Assembly: GCA_949287905.1 (NCBI GenBank)
Contig: CASEHX010000001.1
Coordinates: 1-64,000 of the forward strand
Source of the DNA: an uncultured Olsenella sp.
GTDB taxonomy: Bacteria > Actinomycetota > Coriobacteriia > Coriobacteriales > Atopobiaceae
Direction of reading: 5' to 3'
Length of the DNA stretch: 64,000 nucleotides
Made by a program: the position numbers and the translations under genes. The notes beneath the pieces are model-generated. The model ran no database searches, had not been told where the DNA came from, and saw nothing but the letters and a program-made list of their open reading frames with translations. This document shows, piece by piece, positions 25,624 to 33,998 of this stretch (its first letter is position 1; each line of letters starts with the position of its first letter).

Positions 25624-27492
25624 ATGCTGGTCGTGATTCGCGGGGCGGGGGACATCGCGTCGGGCATCGCGCTGCGGCTCTTCCGCGCAGGCATGCAGGT
25701 CGTGATGTGCGACCTCGCGACGCCGACGTCCATCCGGCGCACCGTGTGCTTCTCGGAAGCCATCCGCTTGGGCGAGACGCGCGTGGAGGGCGTGCGCGGC
25801 GTGCTCTGCGCGGACGCCGTATCGGCGCGCGCGACCGCGGCGGCGGGAAACGTCGCGGTGCTCGTTGACCCCGAGGCCGCCAGCGTGCGAGAGCTCGCGC
25901 CAGACGCACTGGTGGACGCAATTCTCGCCAAGCGCAACCTCGGCACCACGCGCGACATGGCGCCCGTCGTGATTGGCGTGGGCCCCGGTTTCACCGCGCG
26001 CGAGGACTGCGATGCCGCGGTGGAGACGATGCGCGGCCACTACCTGGGGCGCGTCTACTACGAGGGCTCGCCGATCCCCAACACGGCGGTGCCCGGCCTC
26101 ATCGGCGGCTATGCGGGCGAGCGCGTGATGCGCGCGCCGGCGGACGGCGTCTTCGAGCCGTGCGTGGAGATCGGTGCGCAGGTCACAGCCGGTGACGTCT
26201 GTGCCACGGTGGCCGGCGAGTCCATGCGCGCCACAATTGACGGTGTGGTGCGCGGCCTGCTGCAGGCCGGCGTCCCCGTGCACAAGGGCATGAAGTGCGG
26301 CGACGTGGACCCGCGCTGCCACCAGGAGTACATCGAGAGCGCCTCTGACAAGGCGCTGGCCGTGGGCGGCGGCGTGCTCGAGGCGCTTCTCGCGCTCTCG
26401 GGCGCCGTGGCCGAGAAGAACGCGCAGGCCGAGAAGAACGCGGCTGCCGAGGAAAACGTGTCTTCCGAGAAGAACGCGGCTGCCGAGAAGAGCGCCCGTC
26501 TCGTCAACGGCTCCCTCTCCGACGAGGCCTTCGTCTCCGCGCTCGTGGCGGAGCTTGAGGCCGGGCGGCGCGTGGGGCTGGCGAGCCTGCTCGCCACGAG
26601 CGGCTCGATGCCGCGCCACGAGGGTGCGCGCCTGGCCGTCCTCGCAAACGAAGCGCTGGTCGGAACTATCGGCGGAGGCGCGATCGAGCAGCTGGCCATT
26701 GAGCGCGCCCGCTCGGCGCGCTCCGGCGGCACGCCGAGCCTCGAGTGGTACCACACGCGCGACGCCATGGCCTGCGGCGGCGACGCCCTGCTCGCAACCC
26801 GCTCGCTCACGGCCGACGACCTGCCCGTCCTTCTCGCCATTCGTGACGCGCTCCGGCGCGACGAACCCGTCTGCGTGACGGAGCGCTGGACGGACCCCTC
26901 CGCGCCGACGATCGAGGTTGGCCCGGCTGCGCGCCTGGACGCCCCGGCCTGGGACGACGCGCGCGCCACCTACCGTGAGCCCGTCGCCGCCCCGAGCCGT
27001 CTGCACGTCTTTGGCGCCGGGCACGTAGGCGCTGCGCTCGTGGGCCCGGCCGCGGCGGCCGGCTTTGAGGTCCACGTCTATGACGACCGCTCGGAGCTCG
27101 CCACGCGCGAGCACCTGCCGCAGGCAGCTGCCGTGACCTGCGGCTCGTTCGACGAGCTCTCCGCAAGCGCCGCCATCGGCCCGCGCGACTCCGTCGTCGT
27201 GCTCACGCACGGCCACGCCTGCGACGAGACGGTCCTTCTCGCCGTGCTGACCCGCGACGTCCAACCCGCCTTCGTGGGCTGCATCGGCAGCGCCCGCAAG
27301 GCCGCCCTCGCGCGCGAGCACCTTATCGCCGCCGGCGTGCCACGGGAGCGCGTCGACGCCGTGGCCATGCCGATCGGCCTTGCCATCGGCGCCGTCACGC
27401 CCGCCGAGATCGCCCTCGCCATCGTGGCGCAGCTCGTCCGCCGTCGTGCCGAGCGTCGCGGCGAGGGGCCGGGGAAGGGCGAGCGCGCATGA
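25624..27492 (+). CDS. YqeB-XdhC fusion: selenium-dependent molybdenum hydroxylase maturation protein
   Basis: 622 aa. Residues 1-260 match YqeB, an accessory protein of selenium-dependent molybdenum hydroxylases (VVIRGAGDIASGIALRL at the N-terminus, VIGVGPGFTAREDC near 116-129, PGLIGGYAGERVMRAP). Residues ~295-622 match XdhC: LATSGSMPRHEGARLAV, VGTIGGGAIE, and a Rossmann segment LHVFGAGHVG with VYDDR. XdhC-type proteins bind molybdenum cofactor and help insert its terminal sulfur. The linker (261-292) is a run of AEKNA-like units encoded by three exact copies of the 10-mer CGAGAAGAAC and near-copies. Separate yqeB and xdhC genes are usual. The start is ATG 25624 behind GAGGAGGT. It overlaps the next gene by 4 bases. 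Confidence 0.9.
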   Translation: MLVVIRGAGDIASGIALRLFRAGMQVVMCDLATPTSIRRTVCFSEAIRLGETRVEGVRGVLCADAVSARATAAAGNVAVLVDPEAASVRELAPDALVDAILAKRNLGTTRDMAPVVIGVGPGFTAREDCDAAVETMRGHYLGRVYYEGSPIPNTAVPGLIGGYAGERVMRAPADGVFEPCVEIGAQVTAGDVCATVAGESMRATIDGVVRGLLQAGVPVHKGMKCGDVDPRCHQEYIESASDKALAVGGGVLEALLALSGAVAEKNAQAEKNAAAEENVSSEKNAAAEKSARLVNGSLSDEAFVSALVAELEAGRRVGLASLLATSGSMPRHEGARLAVLANEALVGTIGGGAIEQLAIERARSARSGGTPSLEWYHTRDAMACGGDALLATRSLTADDLPVLLAIRDALRRDEPVCVTERWTDPSAPTIEVGPAARLDAPAWDDARATYREPVAAPSRLHVFGAGHVGAALVGPAAAAGFEVHVYDDRSELATREHLPQAAAVTCGSFDELSASAAIGPRDSVVVLTHGHACDETVLLAVLTRDVQPAFVGCIGSARKAALAREHLIAAGVPRERVDAVAMPIGLAIGAVTPAEIALAIVAQLVRRRAERRGEGPGKGERA

Positions 27493-28529
27493 CCCTCTTC
27501 GCGCACAACCCCGTCCGCAGCCTCGTTCGCAGGCACCCTGGCCGCGTCATTGTCCTTCTCGGCGTGCTGCTCGTGGCCACCGTGCTCGTCTCGCTGGCGC
27601 TCGGCCGCTATCCCATCGGGCCGGCGGAGGCGTTCGAGCTCCTGGCGTCCCGCCTGGCGCCCGGCATCGGCGACTTCTCCGCGCAGCAGGAGACGCTCTT
27701 CTTCAACGTGCGCCTGCCGCGCATCCTGCTCGTGATCCTCGTGGGCGCGAGCCTCTCCACCGCGGGTGCCGCCTTCCAGGGCATCTTCCAGAACCCGCTC
27801 GTCTCGCCGGACTTCCTCGGCGCGTCGCAGGGCGCGGCCTTCGGTGCGTGCTGCGCCATCCTCTTTGGTGGCTCTTCGCTCGCGATCTCCGGCTCGGCCT
27901 TTGCCGTCTCGCTCGCCGCGGTGGGGATCGTGCTGCTGGTGAGCAGCCGGGCGCGCGGCAACCGGATCCTCGTGACCGTGCTCGCCGGCATCATGGTGAA
28001 GTCGCTCTTCGAGGCCGGGGTCTCCTACACCAAGCTCGTGGCCGATCCGTCCAACCAGCTGCAGGCCATCACGTTCTGGCTGCTCGGCTCGTTTACTGGC
28101 GCCAAGACGTCTGACCTTGCCCTGGCCGTGGGGCCCATCGCGATGGGCCTCACCGGACTCATGGCCATGCGCTGGCGCCTCAACGTCCTCACGATGTCCG
28201 ACGACGAGGCGCTCTCCATGGGCGTCAACGCCCCGCGCGTGCGCGCCGTGGCCGTGCTCTTCTCGGCCCTCGTGACCGCGGCGAGCGTGGCGGTCTCCGG
28301 GCTCATCGGCTGGGTGGGGCTCGTGGTGCCGCACCTCGCGCGCGGCCTGGTGGGCAGCGACTACCGACACCTCCTGCCGGCCAGCATGCTCGCGGGGGCG
28401 GCGTTTCTCCTGGTGGTGGATGACATCGCGCGCCTCGCGCTCACGGCGGAGATTCCCATCGGCATCCTCACGTCGGTGGTGGGCGCGCCGTTCTTCCTGT
28501 GGCTCATCGTGAAGAGGGGGCGCGGCTGA
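27489..28529 (+). CDS. FecCD-type ABC importer permease
   Basis: 346 aa, about nine to ten membrane helices. FecCD/BtuC signatures include LPRILLVILVGASLSTAGAAFQ, the NPLVSPDFLGASQGAAFGA loop and SGLIGWVGLVVPHLAR near the C-terminus. It forms the membrane channel of a type II importer with the ATPase and binding lipoprotein that follow. This family carries iron-siderophores, cobalamin or, in MolBC-like systems, molybdate; the translational coupling to yqeB-xdhC (ATGA overlap) favours molybdate or tungstate, as inference only. Confidence 0.92.
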   Translation: MTLFAHNPVRSLVRRHPGRVIVLLGVLLVATVLVSLALGRYPIGPAEAFELLASRLAPGIGDFSAQQETLFFNVRLPRILLVILVGASLSTAGAAFQGIFQNPLVSPDFLGASQGAAFGACCAILFGGSSLAISGSAFAVSLAAVGIVLLVSSRARGNRILVTVLAGIMVKSLFEAGVSYTKLVADPSNQLQAITFWLLGSFTGAKTSDLALAVGPIAMGLTGLMAMRWRLNVLTMSDDEALSMGVNAPRVRAVAVLFSALVTAASVAVSGLIGWVGLVVPHLARGLVGSDYRHLLPASMLAGAAFLLVVDDIARLALTAEIPIGILTSVVGAPFFLWLIVKRGRG

Positions 28530-28622
28530 TGCGGGCGAGAAGAACCTGGCACCCCGGCGCGCGGCGGGCGAGAAGAGCCTGGCGTCCCAGCACTGCGGCG
28601 GACGAGAGGGGGCGTGGCTGAC
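28530..28622. repeat. Short direct repeat between permease and ATPase genes
   Basis: Two imperfect copies of GCGGGCGAGAAGAACCTGG-like sequence, starting near 28531 and 28563. The first contains the exact 10-mer CGAGAAGAAC (28536-28545), the second a one-base variant. A third partial copy, GCGGACGAGAG, leads into the ribosome site. Confidence 0.6.
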
Positions 28623-29402
28623 ATGAGCTTTGAGATCTCAGGCCTCAGCTTCTCCTACGGTGACCACGCAGTTCTCGAGGGCGTTGACCTCTCCGTCGCG
28701 GACGGCGAGCTCGCATGCGTGCTCGGGCCGAACGGCGTGGGCAAGACCACGCTCTTCCGCTGCATCCTGGGCCTCGAGCGCCCGCGTGCGGGGACCATCC
28801 TCGTGAACGGCCGTCCGCTCGAGGAGCTCTCCGTGGCCGAGCGCGCCCGCGAGATGGCCTTCGTTCCGCAGAGCCACGCGCAGGTCTTCGACTTCGAGGT
28901 GCTCGACGTCGTGCTCATGAGTGCGGCGTCGCGTCTGGGACCGCTGCGTGCGCCCGCGGCGGCAGACCGTGCCCGCGCCGAGGAGGCGCTCGAGCGCGTA
29001 GGCGTGGCGCACCTCGCGCACCGGAGCTTCATGCAGGTCTCTGGCGGTGAGCGGCAGCTCGTCCTTATCGCCCGCGCCATCGCGCAGGACGCGCGCTCGA
29101 TCGTGATGGACGAGCCCACGAGTGCGCTCGACTTTGGCAACACGGCGCGCGTGATGGCGGTCGTGCGGCGGCTCGCGAGCGAGGGCCTCTCGGTGATCGC
29201 GTCCACGCACGCGCCCGACCTGGCCTACCTCTACGCGGACACGGTGCTCGCGCTCGACGGCGGGCGCGTCCGCGCGTGCGGCGCCCCGGCCGACGTCATC
29301 ACCGGGCCGCTCCTGAGCGAACTCTACGGTCTGCCCGTGGAGGTAAGCTCGCTCCACAACGACAAGGCGCGCGCCTGCGTGCCCCTGGACATGACGAAAT
29401 GA
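28623..29402 (+). CDS. ABC importer ATPase (FecE/BtuD-like)
   Basis: 259 aa. Walker A GPNGVGKTT (about 38-46), Q-loop FVPQSHAQ, signature VSGGERQLVLIARA, Walker B SIVMDEPTSALD and a switch histidine in ASTHAPD. It powers the FecCD-type permease upstream. The start is taken as ATG 28623; GTG 28614 is in frame but too close to the GAGGGGG ribosome site. The stop TGA (29400-29402) starts a palindrome. Confidence 0.93.
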   Translation: MSFEISGLSFSYGDHAVLEGVDLSVADGELACVLGPNGVGKTTLFRCILGLERPRAGTILVNGRPLEELSVAERAREMAFVPQSHAQVFDFEVLDVVLMSAASRLGPLRAPAAADRARAEEALERVGVAHLAHRSFMQVSGGERQLVLIARAIAQDARSIVMDEPTSALDFGNTARVMAVVRRLASEGLSVIASTHAPDLAYLYADTVLALDGGRVRACGAPADVITGPLLSELYGLPVEVSSLHNDKARACVPLDMTK

Positions 29403-29432
29403 TTCAAAAGGGGTCTGTCCCCTTTTGAATCA
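29400..29432. repeat. GGGGTCTGTCCCC palindrome overlapping the ATPase stop
   Basis: A 33-base palindrome of the REP-like family, in the orientation with GTCTGT at its centre, beginning at the ATPase stop codon and ending just before the ribosome site AGGGAGAAG of the binding-protein gene. Confidence 0.9.
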
Positions 29433-29449
29433 TCGAGAAGGGAGAAGAG

Positions 29450-30559
29450 ATGAGGAGAAGAACGTTCTTGTCGGCAGTCGCGGCGCTTGCGGTGGCGGTT
29501 TCGCTCGGGGCGTGCGGGGGCACGCCGGCGGCGGAGTCCGGCCAGCAGCCCGACGGCCAGCAATCCGCGACGGAGCAGTCGGCCACGCGCGTGGTCACGG
29601 ACTCGCTCGGGCGCGAGGTGGAGATCCCGGCCGAGGTCGAGCGCATCGCGGCGTCCGGCCCCGTGGCCCAGCAGGTGCTGCTGAGCGTGGCGCCCGAGAG
29701 GATGGTCGGGCTTGCCACCGAGCTGACCGAAGACCAGCTGGCATACCTCGGAGAGGACCTTGGCGAGCTTCCCGTCTTCGGGCAGATCTACGGCGGCAAG
29801 GGCGACTTCAACCGCGAGGCCGTGGCCGCGGCGGCGCCGCAGCTCATCATCGATGTCGGCGAGCCCAAGGACTCACTCGTCGAGGAGCTGGACGCGCTGC
29901 AGGAGCAGATCGGCATCCCGTGCGTGCACCTCGACTCCACGACGCTCGACACCTATGCGCCGCTCTACGACCAGCTCGCGGATATCCTTGACTCGGAGCG
30001 CGCTGCCGAGCTCGCCGACTATTGCCGAGACGTCGTGTCCGAGGCCGAGGCCGTCCTGGCGGAGATCCCCGAGGACGAGCGCCCCACGGTCGCGTACCTG
30101 CTTGGTGAGACGGGGACGAACGCGATGCCGAACGGGGGCTTCCAGGCCGGCGTCATCGACCTGTGCTCGCAGAACGTCGCGGTGATGGAGAACCCGTCCT
30201 CCAGCGGCAAGGGCAGCGAGGTCAGCCTCGAGCAGATCGCGCTCTGGGATCCCGAGATGATCGTCTTCTCGGCAGACTCGATCTACGACACGGTGGGGGA
30301 CGACCCCGCCTGGGCTGAGCTCACCGCCATCAAGTCCGGCAACTACTACCGCGTGCCGAGCGTGCCGTACAACTGGGTCTCCTCGCCGGTTGGCGTGAAC
30401 CAGGTCCTTGGCGTGCAGTGGTACCTGCGCCTGTGCTACCCGGACCGCTTTGAGGACGACCTGCGCGACGTGGTGGGGGAGTACTACCGGCTCTTCTACG
30501 ACCACGACCTCACGGACGAGGAGTACGACGTGCTGATGGACGGTGCCGTGCGGGAGTAG
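29450..30559 (+). CDS. ABC importer substrate-binding lipoprotein
   Basis: 369 aa. A lipoprotein signal peptide ends in LGAC (Cys21), followed by a Gln/Ser-rich linker and a FepB/BtuF-type periplasmic binding fold: VVTDSLGREVEIPAEVERI, long central helix and the usual EQIALWDPEMIVFS motif. Tethered outside the membrane, it delivers ligand to the FecCD-type permease. The ligand is not evident; the genetic context with molybdenum hydroxylase maturation favours an oxyanion such as molybdate, whereas iron complexes are the main alternative. The start is ATG 29450. Confidence 0.9.
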   Translation: MRRRTFLSAVAALAVAVSLGACGGTPAAESGQQPDGQQSATEQSATRVVTDSLGREVEIPAEVERIAASGPVAQQVLLSVAPERMVGLATELTEDQLAYLGEDLGELPVFGQIYGGKGDFNREAVAAAAPQLIIDVGEPKDSLVEELDALQEQIGIPCVHLDSTTLDTYAPLYDQLADILDSERAAELADYCRDVVSEAEAVLAEIPEDERPTVAYLLGETGTNAMPNGGFQAGVIDLCSQNVAVMENPSSSGKGSEVSLEQIALWDPEMIVFSADSIYDTVGDDPAWAELTAIKSGNYYRVPSVPYNWVSSPVGVNQVLGVQWYLRLCYPDRFEDDLRDVVGEYYRLFYDHDLTDEEYDVLMDGAVRE

Positions 30560-30661
30560 TGTCCAGGGGCTTTCGGGGCTGTTTGGAACATAGCATACAC
30601 TGGCTGGCAGGAAAACTGCGTTTGCCCAGTTGGCCATGAAGGGACGCCGCGCCAATGTATG

Positions 30662-31237
30662 CTATTTCTCCGGGCTGTGCAAAGATCGCTTGCCGAGAAG
30701 GGCCTCGTGCAGATGGCGCCCGCCGGCCTCGTCTGGGCGGATAAGCTCGACGAGGCCCCATGCGGGGCGCAGGCGCGTGGCGGTCTCCTCGGCGAGCGAC
30801 GAGCGCACGACCACGAGGGCGTGCGGCCAGGCGGGGGCGGGACCGGCATCCAGCAGCGAGAGCGCCGCGATGAGGCCGCCGCCGCGGCGCAGCTCGAGCG
30901 GGCCGATCTCGTCGATGACGAGGAGCCCGGCGCGCGCGTCCTTCTCGGCAGTCGTCGCGGCCAGACTGGCAAGGTGGCCGTTCACGCTGGCAAGCGCCGC
31001 TTCGTCAAAGTCCCAGCCCGGGCCGCGCGAGCACCCGCTTGCAGCAGGCGTGGCGAGAAGGACACGCTCGCGCGAGGGCAGAAGTACGTTCTCTATCCCG
31101 ACCTTCTCGCCGCCGCGCCACTTGCCGGGCGCGAGCACACCGCGCACGGGGACGCCCGCCGCCTCGAGCTCGCGCACGCGCGCCTCGAGCCACGTGGTCT
31201 TGCCCGTTCGGATGTCTCCCGTGAGAATGAACAGCAT
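30662..31237 (-). CDS. THEP1-like nucleoside-triphosphatase
   Basis: 191 aa. Walker A is TGDIRTGKTTW near the N-terminus and Walker B is LLVIDEIGPLEL in the middle, with a KWRGGEKVGIENVLL-type loop between. This matches the small THEP1/DUF2478-like P-loop NTPase group, seen near molybdenum genes in some anaerobes. ATG at 31237 (MLFILTGD) is preferred, with GGAG upstream; the longer form starting at 31270 has no ribosome site. It is convergent with the importer operon and may belong to the same molybdenum/selenium set (inference). Confidence 0.75.
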   Translation of the reverse strand: MLFILTGDIRTGKTTWLEARVRELEAAGVPVRGVLAPGKWRGGEKVGIENVLLPSRERVLLATPAASGCSRGPGWDFDEAALASVNGHLASLAATTAEKDARAGLLVIDEIGPLELRRGGGLIAALSLLDAGPAPAWPHALVVVRSSLAEETATRLRPAWGLVELIRPDEAGGRHLHEALLGKRSLHSPEK

Positions 31238-31266
31238 GGGGCAGCGCTCCGTCCCGTCTCGTTTGC

Positions 31267-31334
31267 CCATCGCGTTTATTCGGACAAAAAAGGGTCAGAC
31301 GGGGCCGATTTTGTCCGGAATTGCGCGATGGATG
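31267..31334. repeat. CCATCGCG palindrome, fourth copy
   Basis: Inverted repeat from CCATCGCGTTTATTCGGACAAAA to TTTTGTCCGGAATTGCGCGATGG, with about 10 mismatched bases overall. It lies directly upstream of the THEP1-like gene and downstream of the ABC-2 permease. Confidence 0.7.
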
Positions 31335-31418
31335 AAAGGCGTCTTTCCGTCTGGGGAAATGATGACAGATGTGCGATTGCCGACGTCGCCTCGTGCGAGC
31401 GCGTTCCTCTCGCCGGCT

Positions 31419-32144
31419 CTAGAGCTCGCGCTTCTCGTAGAGCTTGAGGGAGACGGCGGCCGATGTTGCCAGCGCCACAGCCGACAGGGCGACAAGAACC
31501 ACGCAGCCCACGGCCATGCCGGCCGGTGTGTCGAGCGCCTTTAGCGCAGCAGAGACGAGCTCCATCCCCGGGATGCCGCCGTCGAGCATGCCGCTGTTGC
31601 CGAGGATGACCACCGGCACCACGAAGAGCAGCACGATCACCGTGGGCAGGATCTGCGTGGCGCGCGTCTGGCCCAGGCGGAAGTAGAGCGGCGTCACGAC
31701 GCTCGCCACCACAGAGCCGATGAACAGGGTGAAGCAGGTGACGACGGCCATGACGGAGAGCATGTCGGGATCAAACGCAAAGGCCTCGCCGACCTCGCCG
31801 GGGAGGCCGACTACGGAGGCGACGCCCATGCAGGCGAGCGCGCCGACGAAGCCCACGACCATCCCGGTGAGGCCAAACGTCACGATGGCGGCGTAGCGCC
31901 CGAGCACGACGTCGCGCCGGGAGAGCGGGAGCGTCAGCCGGAAGAGCTCCCAGTGGTTGAGCTGGTCGTAGGCGGCCAGCCCCATCGAGCTCATCATGAA
32001 GAACATGCAGGTGAGCGTGGCCGGCATCGCGAGCGGCGTCTGCATGCCGAGCCCGATGCACAGGCTCACGAGAAGCCCCAGGCCCACGAGTTGCCGTGCG
32101 TAGTCGCGAAAGATCGTCATCTCAAGGAGGAACGCGCGCTTCAT
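31419..32144 (-). CDS. ABC-2 type exporter permease
   Basis: 241 aa with about six membrane helices and a small soluble loop after the second helix (LPLSRRDVVLGRYAA). It is the membrane part of the exporter whose ATPase lies upstream; the two genes share bases in TAATG, so they are translationally coupled. The substrate is unknown. Control by a YtrA-type GntR repressor suggests a response to cell-envelope or antibiotic stress. Confidence 0.85.
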   Translation of the reverse strand: MKRAFLLEMTIFRDYARQLVGLGLLVSLCIGLGMQTPLAMPATLTCMFFMMSSMGLAAYDQLNHWELFRLTLPLSRRDVVLGRYAAIVTFGLTGMVVGFVGALACMGVASVVGLPGEVGEAFAFDPDMLSVMAVVTCFTLFIGSVVASVVTPLYFRLGQTRATQILPTVIVLLFVVPVVILGNSGMLDGGIPGMELVSAALKALDTPAGMAVGCVVLVALSAVALATSAAVSLKLYEKREL

Positions 32145-33034
32145 TATCGGACACCGCCCTTCAGGGTGAGGGTCATGTAGTCGTCGATGGTCATGCGGTC
32201 GACCGGGATCTCCGGGAAGCTCTCCGCAAAGGCAAAGCGGTCGGGGACGAGCACGTCGATGCCGTAGTCGTGGCGCAGGTAGCGCAGCTCGGCGTCCGGG
32301 ACGACGCCCGAGCCCGCGATCTTCTCGAGGTCCGCCACGCGGCAGCGCGCGACGCCCATCTCGTCGGTGATGACGTCCTTGGGCAGGTCAAAGACGATGC
32401 GCCCGTTGTCGATGCAGACGATGCGGTCCGCGATGCGCTCGAGGTCGCTCGTGATGTGGCTGCTCATGAGGACGGCGCGGCCGGGCTCGGCCACGAAGTC
32501 GCGCAGGAGGTCGAGCACCTCGTCGCGCGCCATCGGGTCCAGGCCGGCCGTGGCCTCGTCGAGGATGAGCAGGCGCGCGTCGTGCGCGAGCGCACAGGTC
32601 AGGGAGAGCTTCATGCCCATGCCGCGCGAGAGGCTCTTCACGGTCTTCTTGGCGTCCAGGCCAAACCCGGAGGCCAGGCGCTCGAAGCGGCGTGCGTCCC
32701 AGGTGGCGTAGGTGCGCTCGTAGATGCGCCCCACGTCCGAAACCTTGAGGTGCTCCGGCAGCGAGATCGCGTCGAACACCACGCCGACCTGCTCCTTCAC
32801 TGCGGCGCCGGATGCGCGGGAGAGCTCGTCGCTCGGTACGCCGAGCACGCTCGAGGTGCCGCCGTCCACGGGGAAGAGGCCGAGAAGGGCCTTGATGGTG
32901 GTGGACTTGCCGGCACCGTTCTGGCCGATGAAGCCCACGACCTCGCCCTCGTTCACGGTGAGGTCCACGCCCTCCAGCGAGAACCCGTCGTAGTGCTTGG
33001 TGAGCCCGCGGGCCTCGATGAGACTGCCGCTCAT
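32144..33034 (-). CDS. ABC exporter ATPase
   Basis: 296 aa. Walker A GQNGAGKST, signature LSRGMGMKLSL, Walker B LLILDEATAGLD and a long C-terminal extension typical of ABC-2 exporters (BcrA/YtrB-like). The start is ATG at 33034 (MSGSLIEARGLTKHY) behind AAGGACG; further upstream in-frame sequence passes through the palindrome and was rejected. It is cotranscribed with the permease and preceded by the GntR regulator, a common YtrA-type arrangement. Confidence 0.9.
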   Translation of the reverse strand: MSGSLIEARGLTKHYDGFSLEGVDLTVNEGEVVGFIGQNGAGKSTTIKALLGLFPVDGGTSSVLGVPSDELSRASGAAVKEQVGVVFDAISLPEHLKVSDVGRIYERTYATWDARRFERLASGFGLDAKKTVKSLSRGMGMKLSLTCALAHDARLLILDEATAGLDPMARDEVLDLLRDFVAEPGRAVLMSSHITSDLERIADRIVCIDNGRIVFDLPKDVITDEMGVARCRVADLEKIAGSGVVPDAELRYLRHDYGIDVLVPDRFAFAESFPEIPVDRMTIDDYMTLTLKGGVR

Positions 33035-33047
33035 GTGACGTCCTTTC

Positions 33048-33080
33048 TGATTCAAAAGGGGACAGACCCCTTTTGAATCA
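33048..33080. repeat. GGGGACAGACCCC palindrome between GntR and ATPase genes
   Basis: A 33-base member of the REP-like family in the short gap between the GntR regulator and its target ABC ATPase, immediately upstream of the ATPase ribosome site. Confidence 0.9.
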
Positions 33081-33107
33081 CTTTCTGCGCGAGGTCCTTC
33101 TCGCGCG

Positions 33108-33476
33108 TCACTCCAGTACCAGGGCGAACATCTCGGACAGCTCGTCGTCGGTGAGGCCGATCGCACGACCGCGCTCCACGGCCTTGGCGAGAAGCCCCTC
33201 GACCTCCCTCATCTGCTCCTCGCGGATGAGCTCGGCGTTTCCGCCGGCGACGTAGGTGCCCTTGCCCTGCACCGTCTCGATCAGGCCCGCCGCCTCCAGG
33301 TCCGCGTAGGCGCGCTTGGTGGTGATCGCGCTCACACGCAGGCTGTTGGCCAGGGCGCGGATCGAGGGGAGCTGCTCGCCCTCCGCGAGCTGGCCCGTCA
33401 CGATCGCCGACTTGATCTGGTCGGTTATCTGCTCGTAGATGGGCCTGCCGCTCGAGGTTGAGATGATGATGTCCAA
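33108..33476 (-). CDS. GntR-family (YtrA subfamily) repressor
   Basis: 122 aa, the short length typical of YtrA-type regulators: a winged HTH (PIYEQITDQIKSAI, LPSIRALANSLRVSAITTKRAYADLEAAGLI) and a two-helix dimerisation tail. The start is TTG at 33476, giving the usual N-terminus DIIISTSSGRPIYEQ with GGAAGGACG upstream; a longer frame to 33566 lacks a ribosome site and covers the operator. It probably represses its own operon with the ABC exporter. Confidence 0.85.
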   Translation of the reverse strand: MDIIISTSSGRPIYEQITDQIKSAIVTGQLAEGEQLPSIRALANSLRVSAITTKRAYADLEAAGLIETVQGKGTYVAGGNAELIREEQMREVEGLLAKAVERGRAIGLTDDELSEMFALVLE

Positions 33477-33526
33477 GTCGTCGTCCTTCCGAACTGGCCC
33501 GCCAGGACGTCTCCTGCGGGCCGACC

Positions 33527-33566
33527 GTGTATACCCGGTAAGTACAGTATATACACACCTATACAC
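33527..33566 (-). promoter_or_regulatory. Candidate GntR/YtrA operator
   Basis: Three half-sites: GTGTATA at 33527-33533, its complement TATACAC at 33550-33556 and again at 33560-33566. The inverted pair GTGTATA/TATACAC about 50-90 bases before the gntR start is AT-rich against a GC-rich background and probably overlaps the operon promoter. Confidence 0.55.
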
Positions 33567-33599
33567 AGTGCAAGTGAGAAGGGCAAAGTTTTTCTTGGC

Positions 33600-33632
33600 G
33601 ATGTTACGAAGGGACAGTCCCTTCGTAACATC
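33600..33632. terminator. GAAGGGACAGTCCCTTC palindrome (short family)
   Basis: A 33-base hairpin, GATGTTACGAAGGGACAG and its complement arm, between the DUF2200 gene end and the GntR promoter. Related short palindromes lie at 37247-37277, 52433-52459 and 60559-60587. They share the GGGACAG core with the longer family. Confidence 0.7.
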
Positions 33633-33638
33633 TGGACA

Positions 33639-33989
33639 CTAGCTCCGCAGGACCTTCTCCAGCGCGCGGCCGCGGGCGAGCTCGTCGACGAGCTTGTCCA
33701 GGTAGCGGGCGTTCTGCTCCACGGGGTCCTCGATGGCGGCCACGTCAACGCCGCAGATCTTGCCCGTGATGAGCGCTCGGTTGGGGTTCATCGCCGGCGC
33801 CTCGTCGAAGAGCTCCCGGTAGGTGACACCGCGCTCCAGCTGCCGGGCGAGGCCTGCCTCGTCGTAGCCGGTGAGCCAGCAGGTCACAGCGTCAACCTCC
33901 GCACGCGTGCGCCCCTTGCGCTCGGCCTTCTGCACGAGCAGGGGATAGACCTGCGAGAAGGACATCTCTGCGATCGACTTGCGCGCCAT
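33639..33989 (-). CDS. DUF2200 family protein
   Basis: 116 aa. It matches the DUF2200 pattern: FSQVYPLLVQKAERKGRTRAEVDAVTCWLTGY near residues 11-42 and a NPNRALITGKICGV stretch. Its function is unknown. It follows the Rrf2 gene by 9 bases with its own AGGAGG, so the two are cotranscribed. Confidence 0.85.
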   Translation of the reverse strand: MARKSIAEMSFSQVYPLLVQKAERKGRTRAEVDAVTCWLTGYDEAGLARQLERGVTYRELFDEAPAMNPNRALITGKICGVDVAAIEDPVEQNARYLDKLVDELARGRALEKVLRS

Positions 33990-33998
33990 GGGACCTCC

